Source of the DNA: Acetobacteraceae bacterium
Lineage (GTDB): Bacteria; Pseudomonadota; Alphaproteobacteria; Acetobacterales; Acetobacteraceae
NCBI GenBank assembly: GCA_030039695.1
Contig: JASHVB010000565.1
Span: 1-15,534, forward strand
Reading direction: 5' to 3'
DNA length: 15,534 nt
Every line of letters begins with the position of its first letter. Positions within the stretch are counted from its first letter, which is position 1. Made by a program: the position numbers and the translations under genes. Of the stretch, positions 1-7,870 are shown piece by piece. Below the pieces are notes generated by a model. It did no database searches, was not told where the DNA came from, and saw only the letters and a program-made list of their open reading frames with translations.

Positions 1-3000
1 CAGCCGCGAAGAACATGTCGCGAATGTCTGCGGCACGCTGGAACTGCGCAAGATCGGCCGGCGAGACCGGGGCCGCCACACCGTCGGAGGCCTGCGGACG
101 CCAGGGCGAGGTGGACATGTCGATGTAGGGCCGTAGCAGTGTATTCAGAAAACCGTCGAGCAATCCGCCGGGCGCAAACAGATGGGAAAACTCGGCGATC
201 GAGACGTCGTCTGTCGCGCCCCGGACGAACGGATAATGACCATTCACCGTCGCCGGACAAAGCTCCGCAGGCCCGCCGGGTGCGTTGAACACTCCGGCCA
301 CCTGCGCATGCGGCGAACCGCCGCGTAAAGCCACCCCGCTTGCGGCAATTGAGGTGAACCAGCGCGAGACCGGCTGCGGCAACCGCGTGGCTTCCGCCTG
401 CACCTCAATGGCGGGATCGTTCGCAGTGGGCGGCGGGCTTCCCACGGCAGCTGCCGCCATTTTCGCCATCTCCTGCTGGATGTCGATCAGGGACTTCAAC
501 GCCTCGTCGATAGGCGCGTCCGGCCCGTCGCCGCCGACCAGTGTCAGTAGCGCCCGGTAGCGGTTGTCAATCTCATGGCCGGGGAGAGAAGGCGCTGCCT
601 CGGTCGATTGCGGTTTGCCCAGCACGGCCTTGAGTTGCTCGGCGGCGGTGTCGGCATCCGTGACGGACGCCTCCTGCACCGGTCTCTCGACCGCGCCGGG
701 CTGGACCGAGAGCCGGAGCTGCTGCGCGATTGAGACTAGCAGTGCACGCAACGGCGATTCTGGCGATTCCAGGATGTAGAGATCCTGCGCAGCTCGTGGA
801 ACGCTTCGCATCGGCACGAGGTCGAGATCCGCCAGCATCGCGTCCCACCTGCGCGCAAAGTCCGTCTCGTAGAGCGCGACGATCTCGTCGCGCAGCGCTT
901 GCATCTGCGGCCCGTTCGGATCGAGCTCCACGCGCTGGCCGAGTACCCAGCTTTCGGACACCACGCTTCTCGCGGCACTGTCAAGCGACGGGAGCAGCAC
1001 CTTGTGAAAACCCTCCGTAGTAAAGAAGCCGGGAATGCCTTCGTTCAGCGACTTGCCAGACTCGCGAACGAACAGGCCAACGCCGGCCGCGCCGAGCGCA
1101 TCGGCCGGGCGCCACTCTGGCAGCCTCTGGGCCGCGGCCGACGGAGGGAGGCGGGAATAGGCCCGCTGCGCCATTGAGACGCCGGCAAACGTCGAACGCG
1201 CCTGCGCCACGAGAGCGCCATCCAGCGACACTGATGGCAAAGGCTCGGCGAGTAGCGCATCGAGATGCCCCAACAGGGTTTGGCGCATCGCCGCGAATTC
1301 AGCGCCGGGGTAGGCAGCCTCCCAATCGAGGCGCATCCACTCGTGCACAAGCTCGTGGTCGAGCGGGCCCGCGTTGCCGAGCATCAGATAGACACGGGTT
1401 GCCTCGTACAGAAAGTTCGGCTGGTTCATACTTCCACGCAGCTGCGCTTCCAGCCGCCAGATCAGCCGCGGCAGCAGCGCATTTTCCAGCGCGTGGCGAT
1501 ACACCGCGCGCGCCGAGGCGGCGAGCTTGTCGCGCTGCGAGAGCCCGAGGGTCCACCAGGGCGGAGACGTTGCGGCGGCTGCTTGCATCTCGTGAGAGAG
1601 TCGCCCGGCTGCATTGAGCACCGGGAGGAGTCGCGGCATGTCGGCATCGGCAACGGGATCGAGCGGGAACGCGCGCGCCGTCTGTTCGTATCCGTTCAGC
1701 GCCGTCTGCGCCGCCTCGATCTGCTGCTCCCCGGCATCCCAAACGCGCCAGAGCAGAGCCCCAGCGGCCAGCGCCATGAGCAGCGCGACGGCAAAGCCGG
1801 CCGCCCGGCCGGTTGCTCGCCTCCGCGCCGCGCGCGGGCTGCGGGCGACAAGCATTGCCTCGCCGAAGACCACGTCGCGGAGCAGACGGCTGAGGAAGTA
1901 GCTGCGGCCCTCGCCGGCGCGCAGCGGCGCGGCGCGATTCTGATCGAGGCCGAAGGCTCGGCTGAGCGTGCCGAGCAGACGGTCGAACGGCGTGCCTTCC
2001 TGCGTTCCCGAGGTCAGATAGGCGCCGCGCAACAGCGGCGGGCGTTCAGTGCCGGTGCTCCCGAACGCAGACTCGATGAACTCTGTCAACGGCTGCTCTA
2101 GGCTCGCGACCTGGGCGGGAAACATAGCGATCTGCGCGCGCCGGTCCGGGTTCCGCTCGCTTTGCAGCCTCTGGTACATATGCAGGTTCAGGCGTTCGAC
2201 GAGCGCGCGGAAGTCGGCGGAGAAACTGGCAGGACCGTCGCCGCTAAGCGCAAAGGTCGTGCCCCAGACCTGAGCGCGCCGCGCTTGGTCCAGATCGTCG
2301 AAGAACTGCACGAAACCGGAAATCAGGTCGGCCTTGGTAAACAGGGCATAGACCGGCATGCGAACGCCAAGCCGCGTCTCCAGCTCGCTGATCCGCTGCC
2401 GGATCGCGCGCGCATGTGCCATCCGCTCTGCGGCAGGGGCCTGCGCGATGTCGCTGAGTGAGATCGCGACGAGCACGCCGTTCAGCGGCTGGTGCGGTCG
2501 CGTGCGGTGCAGGAGGTCGAGAAACGTGTCCCATCCGGCGCGATCGACGGCAGCATCGGAATCGTGCGTCGTGTATCGGCCGGCCGTGTCGATCAACACG
2601 GCTTCGTCGGTGAACCACCACTCGCAGCGCCGCGTGCCGCCGACACCCGAAAGCGCCCCCCGGCCCATCTCGGCGGCGAGCGGGAAATGCAGGCCGGCGT
2701 TTAGCAACGCTGTCGTCTTGCCCGCACCGGGCGGGCCGATGATCGCGTACCAGGGCTGCTCGTAGAGATAGCCGCGTGTGTTTCGCGTTTTCTTCAGGAG
2801 GCGCAGAGCGGTGGCCAATTTCTCGCGGAGTGCCGCAGTCTCCTCCGCGGCGTCAGTGGTTAGGCCTCCCGTCAGAGCCGTGTCGCGCCCGCGTCGACGC
2901 AACTCCAGCAGCAGGTTAGCCACCGTCCAGACCAGCAGCATCACGACAACGATGGCGAGCCGAATCTCCCAGGTCTCGAGCGCGGGCTGCAGAGGGCCGA

Positions 3001-3085
3001 ACACCCAGACGAGCCAGGCCAGGAGCACCGTGCCGATGAAGCTGACGGTCCAGCGCGAAAGAAGAGCGCGGACGACAAAGGGCAT
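1..3085 (-). CDS. tssM: Type VI secretion system inner-membrane protein TssM (IcmF/VasK family), 3' end beyond left edge
   Basis: TssM is the large inner-membrane subunit of the T6SS membrane complex; it binds TssL and reaches across the periplasm toward TssJ. The frame opens with ATG at 3085, six bases after the tssL stop, with an AGGA-type ribosome site overlapping that stop, so translation is probably coupled. About 1028 codons are visible. Membrane helices lie near residues 14-30 and 41-60, and a third near 430-450. Between them is a cytoplasmic NTPase-like domain with an intact Walker A (GPPGAGKT, 117-124), a hydrophobic strand ending in DTAG (168-171) and a TKAD motif (252-255). The family signature RGAYLTSGTQEG (355-366) follows. 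The last visible residues (AQFQRAADIRDMFF) match the family just before its C-terminal beta domain, so roughly 100-200 residues should lie outside the window. No frameshift or internal stop was seen. Identification is secure; family membership is established knowledge and the coupling is inferred. Confidence 0.96.
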   Translation of the reverse strand, partial: MPFVVRALLSRWTVSFIGTVLLAWLVWVFGPLQPALETWEIRLAIVVVMLLVWTVANLLLELRRRGRDTALTGGLTTDAAEETAALREKLATALRLLKKTRNTRGYLYEQPWYAIIGPPGAGKTTALLNAGLHFPLAAEMGRGALSGVGGTRRCEWWFTDEAVLIDTAGRYTTHDSDAAVDRAGWDTFLDLLHRTRPHQPLNGVLVAISLSDIAQAPAAERMAHARAIRQRISELETRLGVRMPVYALFTKADLISGFVQFFDDLDQARRAQVWGTTFALSGDGPASFSADFRALVERLNLHMYQRLQSERNPDRRAQIAMFPAQVASLEQPLTEFIESAFGSTGTERPPLLRGAYLTSGTQEGTPFDRLLGTLSRAFGLDQNRAAPLRAGEGRSYFLSRLLRDVVFGEAMLVARSPRAARRRATGRAAGFAVALLMALAAGALLWRVWDAGEQQIEAAQTALNGYEQTARAFPLDPVADADMPRLLPVLNAAGRLSHEMQAAAATSPPWWTLGLSQRDKLAASARAVYRHALENALLPRLIWRLEAQLRGSMNQPNFLYEATRVYLMLGNAGPLDHELVHEWMRLDWEAAYPGAEFAAMRQTLLGHLDALLAEPLPSVSLDGALVAQARSTFAGVSMAQRAYSRLPPSAAAQRLPEWRPADALGAAGVGLFVRESGKSLNEGIPGFFTTEGFHKVLLPSLDSAARSVVSESWVLGQRVELDPNGPQMQALRDEIVALYETDFARRWDAMLADLDLVPMRSVPRAAQDLYILESPESPLRALLVSIAQQLRLSVQPGAVERPVQEASVTDADTAAEQLKAVLGKPQSTEAAPSLPGHEIDNRYRALLTLVGGDGPDAPIDEALKSLIDIQQEMAKMAAAAVGSPPPTANDPAIEVQAEATRLPQPVSRWFTSIAASGVALRGGSPHAQVAGVFNAPGGPAELCPATVNGHYPFVRGATDDVSIAEFSHLFAPGGLLDGFLNTLLRPYIDMSTSPWRPQASDGVAAPVSPADLAQFQRAADIRDMFFAA

Positions 3086-3091
3086 TGTCGC

Positions 3092-4600
3092 CTATTCCTG
3101 CCGATGCAGCACGATTTCGATGCGGCGGTTCTGCTCGCGCCCCTCGGCCGTGCCGTTGGAGGCGATTGGGTCGGCATCCGCGCGTCCCTCCGCACTGAGG
3201 CGCCCTGGGTCGCCGATCGTGCGGGCGATCGCCGCGCGCGCAGCCCGTGCACGTGCGGCGGATAGCTGGAAATTGGAGGGAAACCGAACAGTTCGGATCG
3301 GCTGGTTGTCGGTGTAGGCAATCACCTGCACGGGGCCAGGCTCGGATGCCAGCGCCGTGCCGATCTTTTGCAGCACGGCCGCGAGGGGCGCGTGCAATGT
3401 CGCGTCGCCCGAGGAGAAGCCCGTGCGGGTATTGACGCGGATGATGGGTGTCGCCGGTGTGCCGAGGATGCTGACGACGCCGCTGTCGATGTTCGACTTG
3501 AGCGCCGCGCTCAGCCGGTCGAGCGCCGTGGGTTCGGGAGGCGCCGGTGCCTGCGCTGGCGGCTGCACCGCGACAGCGCGCGAAATCTGCGGCATGTGGT
3601 CGGGCGTGGCTGCGAGCATGCGGGCGTACTGATCGTCGGAGGCGGCATTCAGCCCAGTCGAGACCAGGAAGAACAGGCCGCCGGACATGGCCAGAGCCGC
3701 GGCATGGGCGACCCAGACCGGCAGGCCGCTGCGCGCTCGCGTGTAAGGCGCAGCAATTCCTTGCCAGCGGGGTGACAGGTCGGCGGCAGGCAAGCGTTCC
3801 TTGGCGATCACGGCGCCGGTGACGCTGCGGATCTGCTCGATTTCGCCGGGGCCGCGCGGCGACTGCCGGTAGCGCCGCCCCGTGAAGCCGAGCGAAAGGC
3901 ACAGATACATGATCTCAATGACTGCCAGGGATTCGGCAGGAGACCGCTGCACGCGCGCCAGATGCTCGAAGAATGCGTCACCTCCGCTTGTATCCTGATG
4001 GAAGAGAGCGGCCAGCGGACGCTTCGCCCAGGGGCTCGCAGCGCCCCAAGGCGTGTTCAGCACCGCGTCATCTATGCTCGCACACAGTGCGTAATGCACG
4101 ACTTTCACGTGGTTTTCCGGTACGCCGGAATCGAGGGCGCGCTGCTCGAAGGTACGCAGGGCGCGCGAGGCGCGTTCGTAGAGATTGCCAGCCTCCGGTG
4201 GATGAGCCGTGTTGCGTAGCCGAGCCAGAAGTTGCAGCAGCGGCGCCGCGGCGGCGGCTAGCGGCGTACCCGGCGGCGTTGTGGTGGACGTGCCGGGCGT
4301 CGTCCCCGTCTGCGGGGCCAGTTGGCCCGGCGCCAAAGCGACATGGGGCAGCGCGACTGGTGCCGCGGCCTGGTCCGGTGGAGACGTCGGGCGCCGTCCG
4401 CCCGGGACGGGGCGGCGGATCACCGTGCGGTCGACGTCTCCAGCGTCGGCCGGAGGGGCGCGCGGCGGCGCCACGACCGGCGGTGTCGCAGGGGCGACCG
4501 GTACGGCGCCGACTGGAAGCGTCGCGCGACGGCTGCTCGGCACCCGCCGGATCAGCGTACGGTCGTCATCGCCAGGTTCGAAGTATGGATCGTCGCTCAT
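3092..4600 (-). CDS. tssL: Evolved TssL: DotU domain, membrane helix and C-terminal OmpA-like domain
   Basis: TssL pairs with TssM in the inner membrane and connects the T6SS baseplate to the channel. This 502-residue protein has four parts. Residues 1-112 are a low-complexity Pro/Thr/Ala-rich cytoplasmic tail carrying two copies of a DRT[L/V]IRR motif (Thr15 and Thr59). Residues about 115-275 are the DotU domain, with the family motif YALCASIDDAVLNTPWG at 170-186. A single membrane helix lies at about 295-316. Residues about 385-500 are an OmpA-like peptidoglycan-binding domain (YTDNQPIR at 429-436, NRRIEIVL at 491-498). The ATG at 4600 begins the acidic MSDDPYFEPGDDDRT segment; its ribosome site is weak. 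The gene sits 60 bp after the hydrolase gene and 6 bp before tssM. In Agrobacterium tumefaciens, TssL is phosphorylated on an N-terminal threonine and then bound by Fha; whether that happens here is inference. Confidence 0.96.
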   Translation of the reverse strand: MSDDPYFEPGDDDRTLIRRVPSSRRATLPVGAVPVAPATPPVVAPPRAPPADAGDVDRTVIRRPVPGGRRPTSPPDQAAAPVALPHVALAPGQLAPQTGTTPGTSTTTPPGTPLAAAAAPLLQLLARLRNTAHPPEAGNLYERASRALRTFEQRALDSGVPENHVKVVHYALCASIDDAVLNTPWGAASPWAKRPLAALFHQDTSGGDAFFEHLARVQRSPAESLAVIEIMYLCLSLGFTGRRYRQSPRGPGEIEQIRSVTGAVIAKERLPAADLSPRWQGIAAPYTRARSGLPVWVAHAAALAMSGGLFFLVSTGLNAASDDQYARMLAATPDHMPQISRAVAVQPPAQAPAPPEPTALDRLSAALKSNIDSGVVSILGTPATPIIRVNTRTGFSSGDATLHAPLAAVLQKIGTALASEPGPVQVIAYTDNQPIRTVRFPSNFQLSAARARAARAAIARTIGDPGRLSAEGRADADPIASNGTAEGREQNRRIEIVLHRQE

Positions 4601-4660
4601 CTGTCACGTTACCGCTCGAGGCCAACCAAAGGCGCATTTCGCTTTCCGACCTACCGGTGA

Positions 4661-5506
4661 CTACCGCCCGGAGCGGATTCCGCTTTTCTCAACATCAGGC
4701 ATTCCGTGCTGTGGCTGTCCTTGCCACGGCGCCTCGTCGTACGCGTCCAACTTATAGTTTTGCATGACCCATTTCAGCTTGGTCCCATAGTCCGGGTCGG
4801 TCGCATAGACGCCGGTCAGCGCATCCGCGAAGGCCTGCGGGTTCTGCACCTGCTGCATCGCGTTGCTGTAGGCCGGGTTTGTCGCTAGCAGGCGGCCATG
4901 CTCGTCGAACGCCTGGCTGATTGAGTCGAAGACCCGGAACTTGACGGTAACGGTGATCGTTTCGCCATTGACGACCTCGTGGGTCTCGCTGTCCACCGCG
5001 GGCTGGTTCGCGACCGCCTTGATGCCGAACGGGTTGTTGCTGTCCGGCGGCATCGCCGCGCCCCAGGCGCTCTCGATGACCCATTGCGCGAGCGTGACGG
5101 CGGCGGGCACCTTCCAATGCTCATGTGATGCGACCGCCGCGTCGATCACGGGTGGCGGCAGCTCGCCGTAATGTCCGATCTTTGCCATCTTTTCCGGGTC
5201 TATGAGTGGGCGGGCTGCAAGTGAATAGTAGGTCGCGCTTCCTGGATCGACGCGCCCGGTCGGCGGATTCATTCCGATGATTGCGGCCTGATAGTTCTCG
5301 ATGGCGAGCACGGTTCCAACATCGGCAACCCCGGTGACCGGGATCGGCGCGTGTGGCTTCGGCAGCCGGTCGTTCAGCAGAGATTGTACGACAAATACGT
5401 CGCCCGGCGCGTTTAGACCGTCGCGTCCGACCGACGTGAAGATCGGAGGAGCGATCCGGCCCATTTCGTCGGTGCTCAGAATCGTCGGGGAGGGGATCAG
5501 GCCCAT
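4661..5506 (-). CDS. T6SS-linked peptidoglycan glucosaminidase (FlgJ/GH73-like) with N-terminal peptidoglycan-binding-like domain
   Basis: This 281-residue protein probably cleaves the glycan strand of peptidoglycan. Residues about 34-95 resemble a peptidoglycan-binding type 1 domain (VQSLLNDRL, then PVTGVADVGTVLAIENYQ). Residues about 118-255 are a glucosaminidase domain: LAQWVIESAWG at 139-149 with likely catalytic Glu145, NNPFGIKA at 157-164, and a late YATDPDYGTKLKWVMQNY segment at 234-251. The frame is open back to about 5899, but I chose the ATG at 5506 because a GGAG site lies just upstream and the sequence beyond it looks non-coding. No signal peptide or membrane helix is visible, so export would need the T6SS or another route. 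It lies between a small lipoprotein gene and tssL on the same strand. It could be a housekeeping hydrolase that opens the wall for the secretion channel, or an antibacterial effector; no obvious immunity gene is adjacent. The domain call is firm and the role is inferred. Confidence 0.88.
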   Translation of the reverse strand: MGLIPSPTILSTDEMGRIAPPIFTSVGRDGLNAPGDVFVVQSLLNDRLPKPHAPIPVTGVADVGTVLAIENYQAAIIGMNPPTGRVDPGSATYYSLAARPLIDPEKMAKIGHYGELPPPVIDAAVASHEHWKVPAAVTLAQWVIESAWGAAMPPDSNNPFGIKAVANQPAVDSETHEVVNGETITVTVKFRVFDSISQAFDEHGRLLATNPAYSNAMQQVQNPQAFADALTGVYATDPDYGTKLKWVMQNYKLDAYDEAPWQGQPQHGMPDVEKSGIRSGR

Positions 5507-5640
5507 CGCAACTCCAGTCCACCGTCCCAGCCGCCCAGCGTGGCGGCGGTGGCGGACCAACCTTACACCAGGGGCCAGCCATTTTGGATCGAAATTGAAG
5601 TGCGCCCCTCTGAGCGGACGTATCGGCGGGGGGCGTGCCG

Positions 5641-5811
5641 CTACATGCCGCCGCCGCCACCGCCGTTGCCGGTGCCGCCGAAATTGTCGGGCGGCCCCCA
5701 AAGCTGGACCTCCGGCTCGTGAGCGCCCATGGCTGCCCCGGCTGAGAGCGCACCGGCCTGACAACCCGTACAGAGCAACAGCAGCGTGAGACTGGCGATC
5801 AATCGCACCAT
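5641..5811 (-). CDS. Small putative lipoprotein with Gly-rich tail, first visible gene of the T6SS operon
   Basis: This predicted 56-residue protein has a short basic N-terminus, a hydrophobic stretch (residues 3-13) and LCTGC ending at Cys17, which fits a lipoprotein signal except that position -3 is Cys rather than the usual Leu or Val. After cleavage only about 40 residues remain: a segment containing PEVQLWGPPDNFGG, then a run of glycines ending in methionine. I chose the ATG at 5811 because a perfect AGGAGG lies nine bases upstream; an upstream start would add nine residues and bury the signal. It is on the same strand as the hydrolase gene, 134 bp away. It is much shorter than TssJ (about 150 residues) and shows no TssJ features. 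It may be an accessory lipoprotein of this T6SS. The function is unknown; the ribosome site and signal support it being a real gene. Confidence 0.68.
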   Translation of the reverse strand: MVRLIASLTLLLLCTGCQAGALSAGAAMGAHEPEVQLWGPPDNFGGTGNGGGGGGM

Positions 5812-5826
5812 GCCAAAGATCCTCCT
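5802..5826 (-). promoter_or_regulatory. Strong ribosome binding site of the small lipoprotein gene
   Basis: Read on the minus strand, AGGAGG is followed by a nine-base spacer and ATG at 5811. The match is perfect and selects this start over the upstream in-frame one. No confident sigma-70 or sigma-54 promoter was found above it. Confidence 0.6.
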
Positions 5827-6850
5827 GGACCGGACCAAGCACCGAGGCGGCGGCGGCAGCGTTTACTCCATCATTGTGGGGAATCAAGAACAACGACACA
5901 CGGCGCAGGGTCGCGAGCCGAGACCGAGTTTTCTGAGTGGGAGCGCCGTCGGTCCGGCCTCGACTACGGCATCGAGCTCCACGGCACTAGCATTCTGCGC
6001 CGTATAGCCTATTCGCACAGCGGCGAGGGCACGCATCCACGACTTAGCGGCTCCATGCCAGCCCGGCCTGGCCGCGGAAGAGTTCCCTGGGAGCAGCTGC
6101 TCGGTAGCCTCCGCGGTCGCCCGCTACTGTGGGTGCCAGACAAATCAGGGCTGCTGGTCTTGTCCCTCTTCGTGGTTGCAAACAAGAAATCCAGGGCGCA
6201 GCGGCGTTACTATCCATTCTGAACCGAAAGGCGGCCCTCAACCTCGAAGGACGGGGATGCGCCCGGGCCGCGACGCCTTATTACTGCGTGGCCTGGATGG
6301 CAGGGACCTGCGAGACGTCGGCATCGATCGAATAGCTTATCGTGTTCTTCTCCGAAGCAGCAGGCAAACCAGTGACCTGAACGCTGACAGAGCATGACCC
6401 AACCTCGCCGCCCATGGCGGTACAATTCCGCGCTGATGGTGTGAACTGCATCATAGACGCCGCCAGTGGACGCCGCCACGGTGCGTCGGTCAAACCGCGG
6501 GGGAAACCAACGTGGCAGACAAGAGCAGCGATGCCATGGTGTACGTGGCGCTCGTGTTCTCTGCACTGGCGGCCGTACTGTCGGCACCGGCCGATTCGAG
6601 CGTTACTTATCAGAAACTGCACTGGCTGCTGCGGCAGGACGCTGCTGCCGAGACCATAACCTCGGCCGGTGCGCTCGGCGAAGCCATAACGTTTCCTGTA
6701 TCGCCCTGATCGGCTGACAAACCAGCCTGATACCGCGTTCACCGGGTCGCGTTAGCGCCACCGGGCGGCAATCGCAAACGTCCGGGACGTCAAACAGACC
6801 AAGCATCGTCCGATGATGACTGGCGCCCAATCGATGGAGGTGACGTGCCA
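5812..6850. other. 1.0 kb gap between the T6SS operon and the yfeH-like gene, without a confident gene
   Basis: Several short frames are open here, but none has a good ribosome site together with a recognisable protein. Two deserve mention. On the plus strand a GTG at 6512 opens a 65-codon frame with one hydrophobic stretch. On the minus strand about 57 codons ending at 6281 (Met near 6453) have plausible codon use and encode a Cys- and Ser-containing segment ending DADVSQVPAIQATQ. Both may be remnants or chance. The T6SS operon promoter should lie in the left part of this gap. Confidence 0.45.
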
Positions 6851-7870
6851 ATGAGTACTGGGACTACATTGACGCTGCGTGTCACGCGCGGTCGTCTCCT
6901 GCCGATCGATGGCTTCATCCTGGCGCTGGCTGGGACGCTGGCGGCAGCGAGTCTCGTGCCCTGCCGCGGCGCGACGGCCCACCTCTTCCATGCGTTGGGG
7001 ACCTTTGCCATCGCCAGCCTCTTCTTCCTGCAAGGCGCCCGCTTGTCGCGCACATCCATCGTGCACGGCATGACCCAATGGCGGCTTCATGCCGCCATTG
7101 GCGTCACCACGTTCGTACTGTTTCCATCGCTTGGTCTCGCATTGGATGGGCTTGTTCCCCACCTGCTGCCGCGGTCGCTATGGCTAGGCGTACTGTTCGT
7201 CTGCGTGCTGCCATCCACGGTGCAGTCCTCGATCGCTCTCACGTCGATCGCCCGCGGTAATGTAGCGGCGGCGATCTGTGCCGCCACGGTCTCGAATGTC
7301 GCCGGCATTGTTCTGACGCCGTTGGTGTTCGGCGCTCTGGCAAACCTGCACGGCCACGGGATCGATCTGAACGCGGTCCGCAGCGTGGCACTGCAATTGC
7401 TACTGCCCTTCGCCGTCGGCCACCTGCTACGCCCTTGGATCGGCAGTTGGGCGGAGGGCAACAGACGCCTGCTGTCGATGACCGATCGCGGCTCGATCCT
7501 GATCGTTGTCTATACGGCGTTCAGCGCCGCCGTCGCACACGGTATCTGGCAGCGGCTTCCACCCGCGACGCTGCTCGCCCTGGCCCTCGTATTGGCCTTC
7601 CTGCTTGCCACGGTGCTGCTGATTGTTGTGTTCGCTGGTCGCGCCCTCGAATTCGGTTCCGCCGATGAGGCCGCGCTGGTGTTCTGCGGGTCACAAAAAT
7701 CCATCGTCAGCGGCGTGCCGATCGCAACCGCGCTCGTCCCCGGTGCGACAATCGGCCCCATCCTGCTGCCGATCATGCTGTATCACCCACTGCAACTGGT
7801 CGTTTGCACCTGGATTGCGCGGTTCTATGGCCAACGAGGTGAACCAGAAGTGCTGACGACGCAATCCTGA
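6851..7870 (+). CDS. yfeH: Bile acid:sodium symporter-like transporter of the YfeH family
   Basis: This polytopic inner-membrane protein of 339 residues has nine to ten hydrophobic helices along its whole length. It follows Escherichia coli YfeH closely: ALFFLQGA-like segment followed by LSR near the third helix, WRLHAAIG, then FVCVLPSTVQSSIALTS, GNVAAAICAA, LQLLLPFAVGHLLRPWIG, SILIVVYTAFSAAV and FCGSQKSIVSGVP. The QSSIA and FCGS-K motifs belong to the crossed helices that form the substrate site in this fold. A GGAGG lies at 6836-6840; the ATG at 6851 is ten bases away and an in-frame GTG at 6845 is four bases away, so the start is uncertain by two codons. The gene stands alone. YfeH substrates are poorly defined, so no substrate is claimed. 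There is no regulator next to it and the frame is intact. Confidence 0.9.
   Translation: MSTGTTLTLRVTRGRLLPIDGFILALAGTLAAASLVPCRGATAHLFHALGTFAIASLFFLQGARLSRTSIVHGMTQWRLHAAIGVTTFVLFPSLGLALDGLVPHLLPRSLWLGVLFVCVLPSTVQSSIALTSIARGNVAAAICAATVSNVAGIVLTPLVFGALANLHGHGIDLNAVRSVALQLLLPFAVGHLLRPWIGSWAEGNRRLLSMTDRGSILIVVYTAFSAAVAHGIWQRLPPATLLALALVLAFLLATVLLIVVFAGRALEFGSADEAALVFCGSQKSIVSGVPIATALVPGATIGPILLPIMLYHPLQLVVCTWIARFYGQRGEPEVLTTQS

Noticed and set aside
1265..2101. 278-codon plus-strand open frame
   Set aside because: It lies entirely antisense to tssM, is Arg/Ala-rich, and resembles no protein; a shadow of the GC-rich coding strand.
3973..4767. 264-codon plus-strand open frame
   Set aside because: It is antisense to tssL, whose domains are clear; composition is that of a shadow frame.
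5507..5899. N-terminal extension of the glucosaminidase gene to an upstream start at 5899
   Set aside because: It would overlap the lipoprotein gene, has non-coding-like composition, and the inner ATG at 5506 has a proper ribosome site.
5936..6222. Plus-strand open frame with fair codon use (EWERRRSGLDYGIELHG region)
   Set aside because: It lacks a start codon over its first part, has no ribosome site and resembles no known protein.
6512..6709. 65-codon plus-strand frame with one hydrophobic stretch
   Set aside because: There is only a weak GGGGGA ribosome site, no recognisable family, and competing frames on the other strand; not enough support to call a gene.
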